From contig NZ_CAJGZQ010000006.1 of NCBI RefSeq assembly GCF_904846185.1, positions 1-64,000 of the forward strand: a stretch of 64,000 nucleotides of DNA. The letters run 5' to 3'. The DNA is from Psychrobacter immobilis. GTDB lineage: Bacteria > Pseudomonadota > Gammaproteobacteria > Pseudomonadales > Moraxellaceae. Shown piece by piece: positions 1 through 8,928 of this stretch. The stretch's first letter is position 1, and the number at the start of each line of letters is the position of its first letter. A program made the translations under genes and the position numbers. Under the pieces are notes generated by a model that ran no database searches, was not told where the DNA came from, and worked only from the letters and a program-made list of their open reading frames with translations.

Positions 1-638
1 CCAGTGACAAGACAGCGACCACCGCCAACGCTGGGCAGCTTGTAAGTGACTTTATGAGTCAATATAGCGACCTGACAGCACAAGCGCATAGAGTGGCTAA
101 ACGGTTCGCTATCGTGGGCGCAGCTGGTGAGCTAGCAACACAGGCAGGTATAACGGGCTGGCAAGCAGGACAAGCAACTAAAGCCGTGATGACTTGCTTA
201 GATAATTGGCTTGATAACTATGGGCGTGATGGTGAACATGAGCAGCGCCAAATCATAGAGCATATCAAGGCATTTATTGAACAGCATGGATCAAGTCGCT
301 TTCAGCCTTGCTATAAAAACACGCGCTTAAACTTTGAAGAGAGGACACCAAACCGTATAGGCTATCGCAATATGGACACGGGGGATTATTATTTTTCTAA
401 AGAAACTTTTGATAGCGTATGTGCGCCTTTTAGTAAAAAGAAAGTATTACAAGTATTAGAGGAAGCCGACCTACTACTGCTCAATCAAGGTGATCGTAAA
501 ATCTATAAAACGCCTGATACTTTATTTAATGGTAAGCATCGCCCGTCTGTTTACGCGGTTACTGCTAACATACTTTCTTGTGAACCTATGAAAAAGAACG
601 GGACAGACGGGAGGAACGGGACAGGCCATATGTATTAA
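1..638 (+). CDS. DUF927-type primase/helicase, C-terminal part (partial at left edge)
   Basis: The frame is open to the left edge of the window: codons from base 3 run without a stop into the first ATG at 54, so the gene starts outside and only about 212 residues are seen. The segment around AHRVAKRFAIVGAAGELAT and the spacing to the SRF motif match, as I recall it, the C-terminal end of DUF927 proteins. These are the helicase/primase-like replication proteins of prophages, phage satellites and integrative elements. The final residues (KKNGTDGRNGTG) are encoded by ACGGGACAG repeats that continue past the stop codon. Family assignment is by motif recall only. The likely role is replication of a mobile element whose remainder lies to the left. 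No integrase or att site is visible here. Confidence 0.6.
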   Translation, partial: SDKTATTANAGQLVSDFMSQYSDLTAQAHRVAKRFAIVGAAGELATQAGITGWQAGQATKAVMTCLDNWLDNYGRDGEHEQRQIIEHIKAFIEQHGSSRFQPCYKNTRLNFEERTPNRIGYRNMDTGDYYFSKETFDSVCAPFSKKKVLQVLEEADLLLLNQGDRKIYKTPDTLFNGKHRPSVYAVTANILSCEPMKKNGTDGRNGTGHMY

Positions 639-797
639 AGGATTTCGCTGTCCCACTGCTAGAAACCATAACGGGTCGAACGGGACAGGATTTTATATTT
701 TGGCTTTTCTGTCCCGTCTGTCCCATTGCTAAAAATCGGGACGGGACGGCTGTAAGCTATACCAATTAAGCGCTGTCCCGTCTGTCCCGTTTGTCCC
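598..797. repeat. Cluster of ACGGGACAG / CTGTCCCGT repeats
   Basis: The 9-mer ACGGGACAG occurs at 598-606, 616-624 and 680-688. Its reverse complement CTGTCCCGT occurs at 709-717, 773-781 and 782-790, with one-mismatch copies at 648-656 and 718-726. The 680-688 and 709-717 copies form a perfect 9-bp inverted repeat with a 20-base loop. The cluster overlaps the 3' end of the DUF927-type gene. It could be iterons for a replication protein, an RNA hairpin that stops transcription, or a recombination scar. Confidence 0.6.
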
Positions 798-1470
798 AAG
801 TAAAATAGCGAAGCATAGAAAAATCAGGAAGCTTTATAAACTATTCTGATAACAAAACCCCTCTACTAAGTAATATGGTAAATTTTTTAGATTATCATTA
901 TAGGTTGTGAGATGGCTGAACTGTATTCTAAACCCAAGAGTTACATGCCATTAAACCCAACTTTTTTTGGCTAAAATATCAAATACATAAGTACAAAATT
1001 GTTATTTTCTCTCTGTTTCTCTTAAGAATTTTACCAAATATATGGAAACAGACTTGGAAACAAAACGCAGTAAACAGGAAAAAATGGAAACAAGATGCCC
1101 TATCTCCAAGTAAAATGGAAACAAGAAAAATTGACTCTTAGACCAAATAAATCAAGCCCCTTTATGGAAACAAAGATGGAAAAATCAGAGGAAACGGAAA
1201 CAAAAAAATTTGGGAAAATCGATTTATTCATCATCTTGCACAACGCCTAAAAGCCTCGTCAAAAAACCTGATTCACGTCCAAACACCTAACTTAATATAA
1301 AACATAAGTCTATTGAATTTCAAATAGCGATTCGGATTTGGCAGTGAGAGCAGTATCATTTTTTATGTGATCCTACCCATTTTTAATAGTATTTAACCAA
1401 CTGTATAACTTTTGACCAAAATCCTTATTTTTGGGGGAGATTCAATTTTTGTGAACCGTTAATATATTGG
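639..1470. other. Gene-free, repeat-rich stretch at the edge of the mobile element
   Basis: No credible reading frame is found. It contains the CTGTCCCGT cluster on the left and six copies of GGAAACA at 1044, 1056, 1086, 1117, 1166 and 1196, mostly as ATGGAAACAA. The right end leads into the promoter of the 33-residue peptide gene. Base composition is clearly more AT-rich than in the housekeeping genes at the other end of the window. Confidence 0.5.
1044..1202 (+). repeat. Six irregularly spaced GGAAACA direct repeats
   Basis: GGAAACA occurs at 1044-1050, 1056-1062, 1086-1092, 1117-1123, 1166-1172 and 1196-1202, all on the plus strand. Four are within the longer word ATGGAAACA. Spacing (12, 30, 31, 49, 30) is too irregular for a CRISPR array, but several intervals are near 30 bp, i.e. 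three helical turns. This would suit a protein-binding iteron cluster, although no adjacent replication initiator is visible. Confidence 0.45.
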
Positions 1471-1500
1471 TTGTAGGCAGTAAGCAACTGACTATATAAC
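1471..1500 (+). promoter_or_regulatory. Predicted promoter of the 33-residue peptide gene
   Basis: TTGTAG at 1471-1476 and TATAAC at 1495-1500 are separated by 18 bases; TATATA at 1493 gives a 16-base spacing. The predicted start falls about 20 bases before the ATG at 1526. Confidence 0.4.
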
Positions 1501-1525
1501 CTAAACACTTAACGGAGTAACAACT

Positions 1526-1627
1526 ATGAAAATTCATATGAACAATGGTGGTCAAGGCGCAGGCTGGCCGAGCACAACAGGCAACCCATCAGGTGGCGGC
1601 CGTGACAATAACCCATCAAGCAAATAG
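1526..1627 (+). CDS. 33-residue Gly/Asn/Ser-rich peptide
   Basis: A short frame with a clear ribosome site (CGGAG at 1513-1517, 8 bases before ATG) and a plausible promoter. The peptide starts MKIHMNNGGQGAGW and contains GNPSGGGRDNNPS. It has about eight Gly, five Asn and five Ser, one Trp, no Cys and no membrane segment or signal peptide. I do not recognise the family. Its GC-richer, low-complexity coding sequence stands out from the AT-rich DNA around it. It converges with the 416-aa gene, whose stop lies 28 bases further on, and a CTGGTAATTACCAG palindrome (1638-1651) separates the two. It could be a defence-linked small protein, a peptide precursor or a toxin-like peptide. No function can be assigned from sequence alone. 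Confidence 0.5.
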   Translation: MKIHMNNGGQGAGWPSTTGNPSGGGRDNNPSSK

Positions 1628-1637
1628 GTAGCTAGCT

Positions 1638-1651
1638 GGTAATTACCAGTT
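1638..1651. terminator. Small palindrome between convergent genes
   Basis: CTGGTAATTACCAG is a perfect 14-base palindrome placed between the stops of the peptide gene and the 416-aa gene. The T-run is weak, so it is only a possible bidirectional terminator. Confidence 0.3.
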
Positions 1652-1655
1652 ATAT

Positions 1656-2906
1656 TCAAGCCATACGTTCAATATGTGTGGCTTGTTTCTTCAAATAATC
1701 CGGCCATTCGACCCGTGGATTGTTTACATGCTCACTGATCATCTTCTCGTACTTGGCCGTCATTGATTCCCACAATCCATAATACTCATCACAGATAACA
1801 CAATGTTGTTTTTTGGTCTGCTTGTTGAGTTTATCCGTGTGCTCATAAATACTTTGAAAGAAAGCATATATGAACCAAGTCATACCTTCAGCAGTAGGAG
1901 GAAGTCCACCAAGTTCATTTATATCTTCATTTTTTATATATCTTACAAACGATTTCTGGAAACTAACTAATGCTTTGTCAGGCTCATCTTCTAGAGACTC
2001 TTCCATACCCAACAACCAATAAAACTCTTCAAGACTAATCCAGTTTCTCTTACTATCACGTTCGCTTTTTCTATCTAAAAAACTATACAACTGACCATCT
2101 TCATCATCCGTTCTCCAATTAATCTCATTTCGAAGACCATAATGACCTTTTGGCATTTCTTTGGGCTTTGTTTTTTTACGGACTTGTTTAGTTTTCTCGC
2201 TACTATAAAAATAAAGATCTGTTAATATAAAGTGTATGAACGATCGTGAGGTGCAAGTGAAAGGATTACCATTTTTGTTAGTTAGCTTGTATTTTGAAGT
2301 TACTGTGTCATATTCCCATTTATCTGGATCTCGTTTATGCATAAACAACCAGCCCAGACTAATCGGCCTAATATCTTTTGAATAAAAAGCTGCATGAACT
2401 AGAGCATCAAGATTAGCGATAAAGCTAAGCACTATAAACGAATAGAAACCCCCTATTGGCATGTTTATATTAAGCGCCTCATCTTCATAGTTAAAAGTCT
2501 TAAATAAGTAAGTCTTAAAATTTATAATAAGCTTACTATTAAATTTCTGACTCAAACTGTCATCTACAATCTTGGCATGCTCAAGTAAGTGGGTTGATTC
2601 TTCAGCACCAAGCAGCGTACGTACTAATGACTCATAAGGATGTTTGGATAGCTCTCCTTCTTCTAAGTTTATATCTTCTGGTTTAATACTTCCTTTTTCC
2701 TGCGTCGTAGCTAAGTTATTAAATATATCTGCAACCTGAACTTTCTGCTTTCTAGGTATTTTAGACAGCTCTTTTGTCAACTTCCTCATTAAAGCTTTGC
2801 CTTCAGGCATACCTTTCTTCAAAAGAAGCAAGGACGATAGCATACTGATGTTATAACGCAATTTCTCATCTTCAGTATCACAAAGGTTAATATTCTTATC
2901 CGTCAT
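1656..2906 (-). CDS. Unknown 416-aa protein, last gene of the type I RM operon
   Basis: The protein is acidic and lysine-rich with no recognisable catalytic motif. A hydrophobic patch near residues 150-175 (MPIGGFYSFIVLSFIANLDAL) and a CVIC pair near residue 370 are the only notable features. It starts 41 bases downstream of the hsdR stop on the same strand, so it is probably co-transcribed with the restriction genes. That position is often used by accessory defence or regulatory proteins. Local AT content is high. I do not recognise the family. It could be an RM accessory gene, a separate antiviral gene, or cargo of the mobile element to its left. Confidence 0.65.
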   Translation of the reverse strand: MTDKNINLCDTEDEKLRYNISMLSSLLLLKKGMPEGKALMRKLTKELSKIPRKQKVQVADIFNNLATTQEKGSIKPEDINLEEGELSKHPYESLVRTLLGAEESTHLLEHAKIVDDSLSQKFNSKLIINFKTYLFKTFNYEDEALNINMPIGGFYSFIVLSFIANLDALVHAAFYSKDIRPISLGWLFMHKRDPDKWEYDTVTSKYKLTNKNGNPFTCTSRSFIHFILTDLYFYSSEKTKQVRKKTKPKEMPKGHYGLRNEINWRTDDEDGQLYSFLDRKSERDSKRNWISLEEFYWLLGMEESLEDEPDKALVSFQKSFVRYIKNEDINELGGLPPTAEGMTWFIYAFFQSIYEHTDKLNKQTKKQHCVICDEYYGLWESMTAKYEKMISEHVNNPRVEWPDYLKKQATHIERMA

Positions 2907-2946
2907 ACTATGTACCCTTTACTCTCTGTATAACCTATCCTAAAAC

Positions 2947-5900
2947 TTAAGCACCCAGCTTCGTATCGAGCATCAATCGAATAAACTGCTTAAACTGATT
3001 CGGGTTAGACAGTAGATGCATGGTCATGTCTTCAAATGTACCCTTGGCATCAAACATAGCGTCCTCGGCAGCATTGGGATAACCGCCCAGCATAATCTGA
3101 TCAACACTGTTATTGGTGAACTGCTTAACCACGATCTCGTTCTCCGTGACTTTATCCCAAATGGTATTCATAAAGTTCACTTTGTCTTTATCAGTAAAAT
3201 CCTCACCAGCAAAGACTTCATTCAATCTCTCAATAATCTGTGATAGCAGCGCTTCTTGTTTGTCCTTAGGCGTGGCCGTGCCCACTCCACTGCCACCATC
3301 TAATTGATACTCAGACTTGCCCTCTTGTAGCTTTAAGTCCTGCTGATGCAACTTTGAGACACGGTAATGGCTCATGACGATGTTACTTAGATCAACGTTT
3401 TCTTCATTATCCACGCTTTCACGTAATAGCGGCTGTAGGTTACGCGCGTATAGGCTGAGCTTCTCTAGCTCTTTATCATCATAGTCCACGATTTGCGACA
3501 TAAACTCATACTGGCGGGTAAAGGTGCCTAAATCCTTTTTAAAGATCTCTAGCGCGTCTTGATCAGTCTTAAAACCTTTGTAGTCATTCTCAGCATTGGT
3601 CATCAGTACCACATCGCCCGTTGCTTTGGTACGCTCCAGCATCACCTTGGCATGCTGTGCTTGCTCACGTGCCAGCTTATAACGCTTCTGCCAACGCTCA
3701 ACCGCTGGCTTGCAGATATTACTAATGGCTGCATTAGACTTGTTCTTGCTGTAGAAGGCCTCAACGAATTGCTCGACCTCGTGCCATAAGAAAATTTGAG
3801 ATGCTCGCAATTTCTCATAAAGGTCAAACACCTGATCAGGGTCAGACACGTCCGCTAAGGTTGCGGTTTCATAGTATGGTTGGAAGGCCTCCAGAATATC
3901 GTCAGGATCATTAAAGAAATCGAGCACAAACGTGCCGCTCTCTGCCTTGCCCTTATAAGTACGGTTCAGCCGTGAAAGGGTCTGCACGCAGTCCACGCCT
4001 GTTAGTTTCTTATCCACGTACATGGCGCACAGTTTAGGCTGGTCAAAGCCTGTCTGGAACTTGTTGGCCACTAGCATCACTTGATAGTCATCACTGTCGA
4101 AGGCTTTACGCAGATCACGGCCTTTTAATCCAATATTCATATTATGCTCGGTGAACTTCTCACCAAGTAATGCGCCGCTATCAGGATCATTATCGTTAAA
4201 GGTGACCTCACCTGAGAACGCGACCATCGCATTGATGTTTCTATAGCCATACTCAGCGATATAGTTATCAAAGGCTAGCTTATAGCGTACCGCCTCTTTA
4301 CGTGAACCGGTCACCACCATCGCTTTGGCTTGGCCACCAAGTAAGCCTTTGATGTTGTCATTAAAGTGCTCAATGATGATCTTCACTTTCTGGGCGATAT
4401 TATGCTCATGCAAGCGTACCCAATTATTGAGCTTAATCTTGGCGCGGCGAGCATCAACTTCGTCATCAGCGGCGGCAAGTTTTTGCTTGAGCTGATAGAC
4501 CACTTTATAGTTGGTATAGTTTTTAAGCACATCTAGGATGAAGCCCTCTTCAATCGCTTGGCGCATGGAATAGACATGATAAGCGGCTGGCAAGTTATCT
4601 TTAGAGGCTGGCAAATCAGGATTAGGCAAACGCCCGAATAGCTCAATGGTCTTTGGCTTAGGTGTGGCGGTAAAGGCATAATAGCTTAGGTTAGGACTGC
4701 TACGGCGTGCGGCAAGCGTGGCATCTAAGATGTCCTCACTAGATAGCGGCGCGTCATCATCTGCATTACTCTCTATATCACCTGAGACCAATACTTCTTT
4801 CAGCTGGCGAGCCGTTGAGCCTGTCTGTGATGAGTGTGCTTCATCGGCGATAATGGCATAGCGCCGTGATTTTAGAACACTAGAGTCTTCAATGGCTTTA
4901 AGTACGAACGGAAAGGTTTGAATGGTAACGATAATAATGGGCTGAGAGTCTACCAGTGCGGCAGCAAGCTTCTCAGACTTTGAACCGTCACCTTCTTTGT
5001 TATTGATTTTACCAACTACGCCATCAGCATGTTCAAACTGATAAATCGTTTCTTGTAGCTGGTCATCAAGTACGGTACGGTCAGTAATGACAATCACTGA
5101 ATGAAACTGCTTATCGCCATCGCTGTTGTATAAGGTAGATAGCTGATGGGCCGTCCATGCGATAGAGTTTGATTTACCTGAGCCAGCACTATGCTGAATC
5201 AGATACTTTTGACCAGCGCCTTCAGTCACAGCGGCATTGACCAATTTGGTCACGACATCCCACTGATGATAGCGCGGAAACATCATAGTTTCTTTTTTAG
5301 ACTTGCGACCAATTGCGTCTTCTTCTTCCTCTATCTGCAAGTGCATAAAATGCCCAAGGATCGATAGCAAATTCTCTGGCGTGAGCACCTCGTTCCAGAG
5401 GTAATCGGTGGCATAACGGCTGCTATCGCTAGGCGTATCATTGCCCGCGCCGCCATCTTTAGTGCCTTTATTAAAGGGTAAAAAGTAGGTGCTGTTACCT
5501 GCCAGCTTGTTTGTCATATAGACTTCATACTGACTGACGGCAAAGTGAACCAATGCGCCGCGCTTAAAGGTCAGTAATGGTTCAGACTTTTTAGTATCAG
5601 GGTCTTTAGGCAGGCGGGTCTTCTTATACTGGCTAATGGCATTTTGTACCGACTGCTTAAACTCAGACTTTAGCTCCATCGTCGTCACGGGTAAGCCATT
5701 CACAAATAGCACCACATCAATACGGTTACGCTTAGCGACCTTGCCGTCAGTGCTGTCTTTTAAACTAGCATGCGGACTATACACCACCTCAGGAACGACA
5801 CGGCAGATATTAGCCTCATAGCGTGCCATGATTTCAGGGTTCAAGCTATGCTCAGGCTTAAACTGGCACAATGAGAAACGAGCATTACGAATCTTGAGAT

Positions 5901-6210
5901 CATGACGCAATACGCCTAATGTGCCATAAGTGCGTGAGGCTTGATCGGTTGAGTGTTCATCAGCCTTGTTTAGCTGCTTCACTAATGCGGTGATAAAGTG
6001 GCGCTCAGAGTCGATAGGGAAAGTACGGCAAAACTTCTCCCATTCCTTTGGCTGGGTCGTCTGCACAAAGTCGAGTACGTCTTGCTCATATAGTGCAGTC
6101 TCTGCCTGATAGCCACTGGCATGACCTACTTGCCAGCCATGCGCTTGCATTTGAGTGACGATATCGGCTTGGAAGACAGATTCGTAAGTGATATCGTGGG
6201 CGTTGGTCAT
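2947..6210 (-). CDS. hsdR: Type I restriction endonuclease, motor subunit HsdR
   Basis: At 1087 aa this is a full-length HsdR. The N-terminal nuclease domain has the PD-(D/E)xK pattern in RNRIDVVLFVNGLPVTTMELK (about residues 160-182). The SF2 translocase has Walker A in HSAGSGKSNS (about 342) and a DEAH box in IIADEAHSSQTGS (about 455). The later helicase motifs (FQTGFDQP, QTLSRLNR) and a helical C-terminus that contacts HsdM are present. It cuts DNA at a distance after ATP-driven translocation, as part of the R2M2S complex with the hsdM and hsdS products. It is separated from hsdS by about 7.5 kb of accessory genes. Two broken copies of its own 5' end lie in that interval. Confidence 0.95.
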   Translation of the reverse strand: MTNAHDITYESVFQADIVTQMQAHGWQVGHASGYQAETALYEQDVLDFVQTTQPKEWEKFCRTFPIDSERHFITALVKQLNKADEHSTDQASRTYGTLGVLRHDLKIRNARFSLCQFKPEHSLNPEIMARYEANICRVVPEVVYSPHASLKDSTDGKVAKRNRIDVVLFVNGLPVTTMELKSEFKQSVQNAISQYKKTRLPKDPDTKKSEPLLTFKRGALVHFAVSQYEVYMTNKLAGNSTYFLPFNKGTKDGGAGNDTPSDSSRYATDYLWNEVLTPENLLSILGHFMHLQIEEEEDAIGRKSKKETMMFPRYHQWDVVTKLVNAAVTEGAGQKYLIQHSAGSGKSNSIAWTAHQLSTLYNSDGDKQFHSVIVITDRTVLDDQLQETIYQFEHADGVVGKINNKEGDGSKSEKLAAALVDSQPIIIVTIQTFPFVLKAIEDSSVLKSRRYAIIADEAHSSQTGSTARQLKEVLVSGDIESNADDDAPLSSEDILDATLAARRSSPNLSYYAFTATPKPKTIELFGRLPNPDLPASKDNLPAAYHVYSMRQAIEEGFILDVLKNYTNYKVVYQLKQKLAAADDEVDARRAKIKLNNWVRLHEHNIAQKVKIIIEHFNDNIKGLLGGQAKAMVVTGSRKEAVRYKLAFDNYIAEYGYRNINAMVAFSGEVTFNDNDPDSGALLGEKFTEHNMNIGLKGRDLRKAFDSDDYQVMLVANKFQTGFDQPKLCAMYVDKKLTGVDCVQTLSRLNRTYKGKAESGTFVLDFFNDPDDILEAFQPYYETATLADVSDPDQVFDLYEKLRASQIFLWHEVEQFVEAFYSKNKSNAAISNICKPAVERWQKRYKLAREQAQHAKVMLERTKATGDVVLMTNAENDYKGFKTDQDALEIFKKDLGTFTRQYEFMSQIVDYDDKELEKLSLYARNLQPLLRESVDNEENVDLSNIVMSHYRVSKLHQQDLKLQEGKSEYQLDGGSGVGTATPKDKQEALLSQIIERLNEVFAGEDFTDKDKVNFMNTIWDKVTENEIVVKQFTNNSVDQIMLGGYPNAAEDAMFDAKGTFEDMTMHLLSNPNQFKQFIRLMLDTKLGA

Positions 6211-6251
6211 GTTAAGTCCGTTTAGTTTTATTATTATTTTGCTTAAAATAA

Positions 6252-6632
6252 TTAGGTCGAAAGCGCTATAAGGTCTGAATACTCTCTAGCAAATATAAAA
6301 AGCAGCACTAGCAGAAACGTTAATAGTAGCGTTCTATATTTCTCAGCGACTGCTCTTTTGGAAGTAAGTGCCTTATAAAAAATAAACAGATAAGGAATAA
6401 TTACAATCCAAACATAGGGAATCCAAAGGAACATTAAAGTAATGGTAATATCGTCCAGCATATACTTAGCGGTACTACTAAAAAACTCTAAAGAAACAGT
6501 ATAATTCGAGTCGTGCTTTTTGTACCCGCTGTAAGTTAAGTAAGCATTTATTAGATAAGCAATAATAGGGCTATAAATGAGCGCCCAGAATAGCTGCTTG
6601 TAGCACTTAGTAACTGGATCGGGATGATTCAT
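6252..6632 (-). CDS. Small membrane protein, three predicted helices
   Basis: This 126-aa protein has hydrophobic segments near residues 13-33 (LFWALIYSPIIAYLINAYL), 64-86 (LMFLWIPYVWIVIIPYLFIFY) and 101-116. It lies 41 bases upstream of hsdR on the same strand and 30 bases below the large Sel1 gene, so the three are probably transcribed together. The family is unknown. It belongs to the accessory cargo between hsdS and hsdR. Confidence 0.55.
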   Translation of the reverse strand: MNHPDPVTKCYKQLFWALIYSPIIAYLINAYLTYSGYKKHDSNYTVSLEFFSSTAKYMLDDITITLMFLWIPYVWIVIIPYLFIFYKALTSKRAVAEKYRTLLLTFLLVLLFIFAREYSDLIALST

Positions 6633-6662
6633 AATTATATCTATTAATATGCGGAAGTCATT

Positions 6663-8021
6663 TTAAGGCATATTTAACAGTTTAGAGCCAAGACATGATT
6701 GCAAGTCGCCATTGCCACAGCCTTTATCAAACCATTCCTTAGCCTGCACGTTGTCTTGCTTTACCCCTTGCGCCTTCATATACATCAGCCCCAGATTACG
6801 CGGGGCGAACGGATGATTTTGGGCGGCAGCTTGTTTAAATAACGTCATGGCGCGGGCATAATTTTGCGGTACGCCATTGCCCTCTAAGTACATCACAGCA
6901 AGGTTGTTTAGACCAGCAGCTTCACCTTGATTGGCAGATTGTTGTGACCACTCAAAGGCTTTAACATAGTTTTGCTCAACGCCTTGACCACTATAGTATG
7001 CCCAGCCCAAACCGCCCATACCCAATGCATTGCCATGGTTGGCAGACTTTTCATACCATTTAAAAGCCTCGGCATAATCACGCGCAACCCCATTACCGTT
7101 CTCATACATATAGCCTAAATTATTTTGCGCCAAATCCTCACCTTGCGCGGCGGCTTTTCGTAGCCAATACAGTGCTTCGGTATAATCCTGCCTCACACCT
7201 AAGCCTTTTATATAAAACTGTCCAATATTGTTTTGGGCAATTGCATGTCCTTGATCGGCAGCCTTTTGATACCATTTGGCTGCTTCGCTATAGTCTTGCG
7301 TCACGCCTAAGCCTGCTTCATACATCACGCCGATGTTATTGTGAGCGTCAAGATCTCCTTGCTCAATGGCTTTTTGATACCAGTCATAGGCTTTGGTAAA
7401 ATCCTGATCGACCCCAATGCCGCTTTGATACAACAAGCCCAAACTGTACTGCGCCATCACATTATCTTGTGCGGCGGCGCGTTGATACCACTCGACCGCT
7501 TTGGCATAGTCAGGCGTCACGCCCAGTCCTTCTTGGTACACCGCGCCCATGCTATATTGCGCGAATGGCTCCTCTTGATTGGCAGATTTCTCGAACCATG
7601 CGAGCGACTTGGCATAATCTTGCTCTACCCCTAAGCCTTCTTGATACATCGCGCCAAGATTATATTGCGCTATGCTGTCGCCTTGATTGGCAGCCTTTTG
7701 GAACCATTCGGCGCTGGTAGCATAATCCTGCGGCACATACTCGCCTGTCATATATATCGCGCCCATATCGTATTGCGCTGCCGCCACGCCCTGATCAGCG
7801 GCTTTTTTATACCACGCCACTGCTTTGTTAGGGTCTTGGGGCACACCATCGCCCATCTCATACATCGCGCCCATGCTATATTGAGCGGCGGCATGACCTT
7901 GTTCCGCCAGCGCTTTGGTACTGCTAAAACTGGTTGCATGCGCGGATAACGATAGCGCTAAAGCAGCGCTCAAAGCTATTACTTTGTGTCTGATTCTTAG
8001 CGGTACGATTGACACTTTCAT
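6663..8021 (-). CDS. Secreted Sel1-like repeat protein
   Basis: A 452-aa protein with an N-terminal signal peptide (cleavage likely after LSAHA, residues 25-30). It then carries about eleven tandem 36-residue Sel1 repeats of the form A..G.A.AQY.LG.MY..G.GV.QDY..A..W. Sel1 repeats build an alpha-solenoid used for protein binding, usually in the periplasm. The ATG at 8021 has a GAGGA site just upstream. The C-terminus has two Cys in GCGNGDLQSC. The gene lies between a truncated hsdR copy (8115-8237) and the intact hsdR operon end. Its binding partner is unknown; a regulatory or immunity role next to RM genes is speculative. Confidence 0.8.
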   Translation of the reverse strand: MKVSIVPLRIRHKVIALSAALALSLSAHATSFSSTKALAEQGHAAAQYSMGAMYEMGDGVPQDPNKAVAWYKKAADQGVAAAQYDMGAIYMTGEYVPQDYATSAEWFQKAANQGDSIAQYNLGAMYQEGLGVEQDYAKSLAWFEKSANQEEPFAQYSMGAVYQEGLGVTPDYAKAVEWYQRAAAQDNVMAQYSLGLLYQSGIGVDQDFTKAYDWYQKAIEQGDLDAHNNIGVMYEAGLGVTQDYSEAAKWYQKAADQGHAIAQNNIGQFYIKGLGVRQDYTEALYWLRKAAAQGEDLAQNNLGYMYENGNGVARDYAEAFKWYEKSANHGNALGMGGLGWAYYSGQGVEQNYVKAFEWSQQSANQGEAAGLNNLAVMYLEGNGVPQNYARAMTLFKQAAAQNHPFAPRNLGLMYMKAQGVKQDNVQAKEWFDKGCGNGDLQSCLGSKLLNMP

Positions 8022-8114
8022 TTTGTCCTCTACATATTAGGGCGGAATGGATATAGGGTATTTTATTTATATCAAGTTATTGTATAAGGGCATTCCCGTT
8101 GCTTAATACTATAG

Positions 8115-8237
8115 TCATAAACCGCTGGCACGACCTAACTGCCAGCCGTGCGCCTGCATTTGGCTGACAATATCGGCTTGAAAGACAGATTCGTAAGTGA
8201 TGTTATGCGCGTTAATAGCAGTACTTGTCTGAGTCAT
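8115..8237 (-). pseudogene. Truncated hsdR copy (first ~40 codons)
   Basis: The minus strand from ATG 8237 to a TGA at 8115 encodes 40 residues. These include NITYESVFQADIV and QMQAHGWQLGRASG, nearly the same as the start of the intact HsdR (DITYESVFQADIVTQMQAHGW, residues about 6-26). The copy has a different N-terminal extension and stops right after ASG, so it is a 5' fragment of an hsdR allele and not a gene for a working protein. It marks an old junction where accessory genes ended and hsdR began. Confidence 0.85.
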
Positions 8238-8271
8238 GGTGAGATTCTTATTATTAAGTTATGAATTGGGC

Positions 8272-8892
8272 TTATGAGATCAACCACACTTTATCGATTT
8301 CAACGATCTGTTGCTCCTGCCCTTTAATGCTTTCTTTTCTTAAAAGCTTGATAGGGTCAATGTATTGCAACATCTCTAAATCTTCTTCATCGGCCATATC
8401 ATAATGGACAAGCCTTCGATAAAGTTTCCATTCAAAACGATCTAAGTATTCAGCCGTGTTTGAATTATAGTGGATAGAGGTTTGAATACCATTTTTGGGC
8501 TGTTTATCTATCGCTTCAAAGGTATCATCGTAGAAATCTTTCATCTCATCGATAGCACACACGACTTGTGAGCGGCTGACATAGTTTTCACGTAGCCATA
8601 TTTGCAAGTAATAAGGGGTTTGCAACGCTTCTAACGAGTCTTGCCATGACTGATATATTTTTTGCAGGTTTTTGATCAGTAGATACTCACAGTCACCTGT
8701 TGGCTCAGGATAGATACTATTAATCAAAGACAAGCGTGACCATGGCTGTACCAAGAATTCAACGTAGTCCCTTTTTTCTTGATTCAGCAGCTCAATATTA
8801 AGGCTCTTACGATTATCACCCCATTGCTCAATAGTGCGCTTACGGCGGTTAATGCCTCTTATTTTGCGATATCTTAATACGTTGTTTTTCAT
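8272..8892 (-). CDS. Unknown 206-aa protein ending in KVWLI
   Basis: A basic N-terminus (RYRKIRGINRRKR) is followed by a mostly helical, acidic protein without recognisable motifs, signal peptide or membrane segment. It ends IKGQEQQIVEIDKVWLIS. Two further copies of this 3' end, without the rest of the gene, are found at about 9802-9868 and 12003-12049, so the gene belongs to a family that has been repeatedly inserted and lost in this interval. It lies directly upstream of the truncated hsdR copy, a position that might be its normal place between hsdS and hsdR. Confidence 0.6.
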   Translation of the reverse strand: MKNNVLRYRKIRGINRRKRTIEQWGDNRKSLNIELLNQEKRDYVEFLVQPWSRLSLINSIYPEPTGDCEYLLIKNLQKIYQSWQDSLEALQTPYYLQIWLRENYVSRSQVVCAIDEMKDFYDDTFEAIDKQPKNGIQTSIHYNSNTAEYLDRFEWKLYRRLVHYDMADEEDLEMLQYIDPIKLLRKESIKGQEQQIVEIDKVWLIS

Positions 8893-8928
8893 AGCTCACT
8901 CTATTTTTTGATACGCTTAAATCAAGCC

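Noticed and set aside
1044..1202. CRISPR array
   Set aside because: The repeat word is only 7-10 bases and the intervals (12 to 49) are irregular; there are no cas genes.
6908..7949. Several open frames on both strands across the Sel1 gene
   Set aside because: They are shadows of the repetitive Sel1 coding sequence and show the same 108-base periodicity in the wrong frame.
8115..8237. A real 40-residue gene
   Set aside because: It matches the N-terminus of HsdR and stops where the match stops, so it is a truncated copy.
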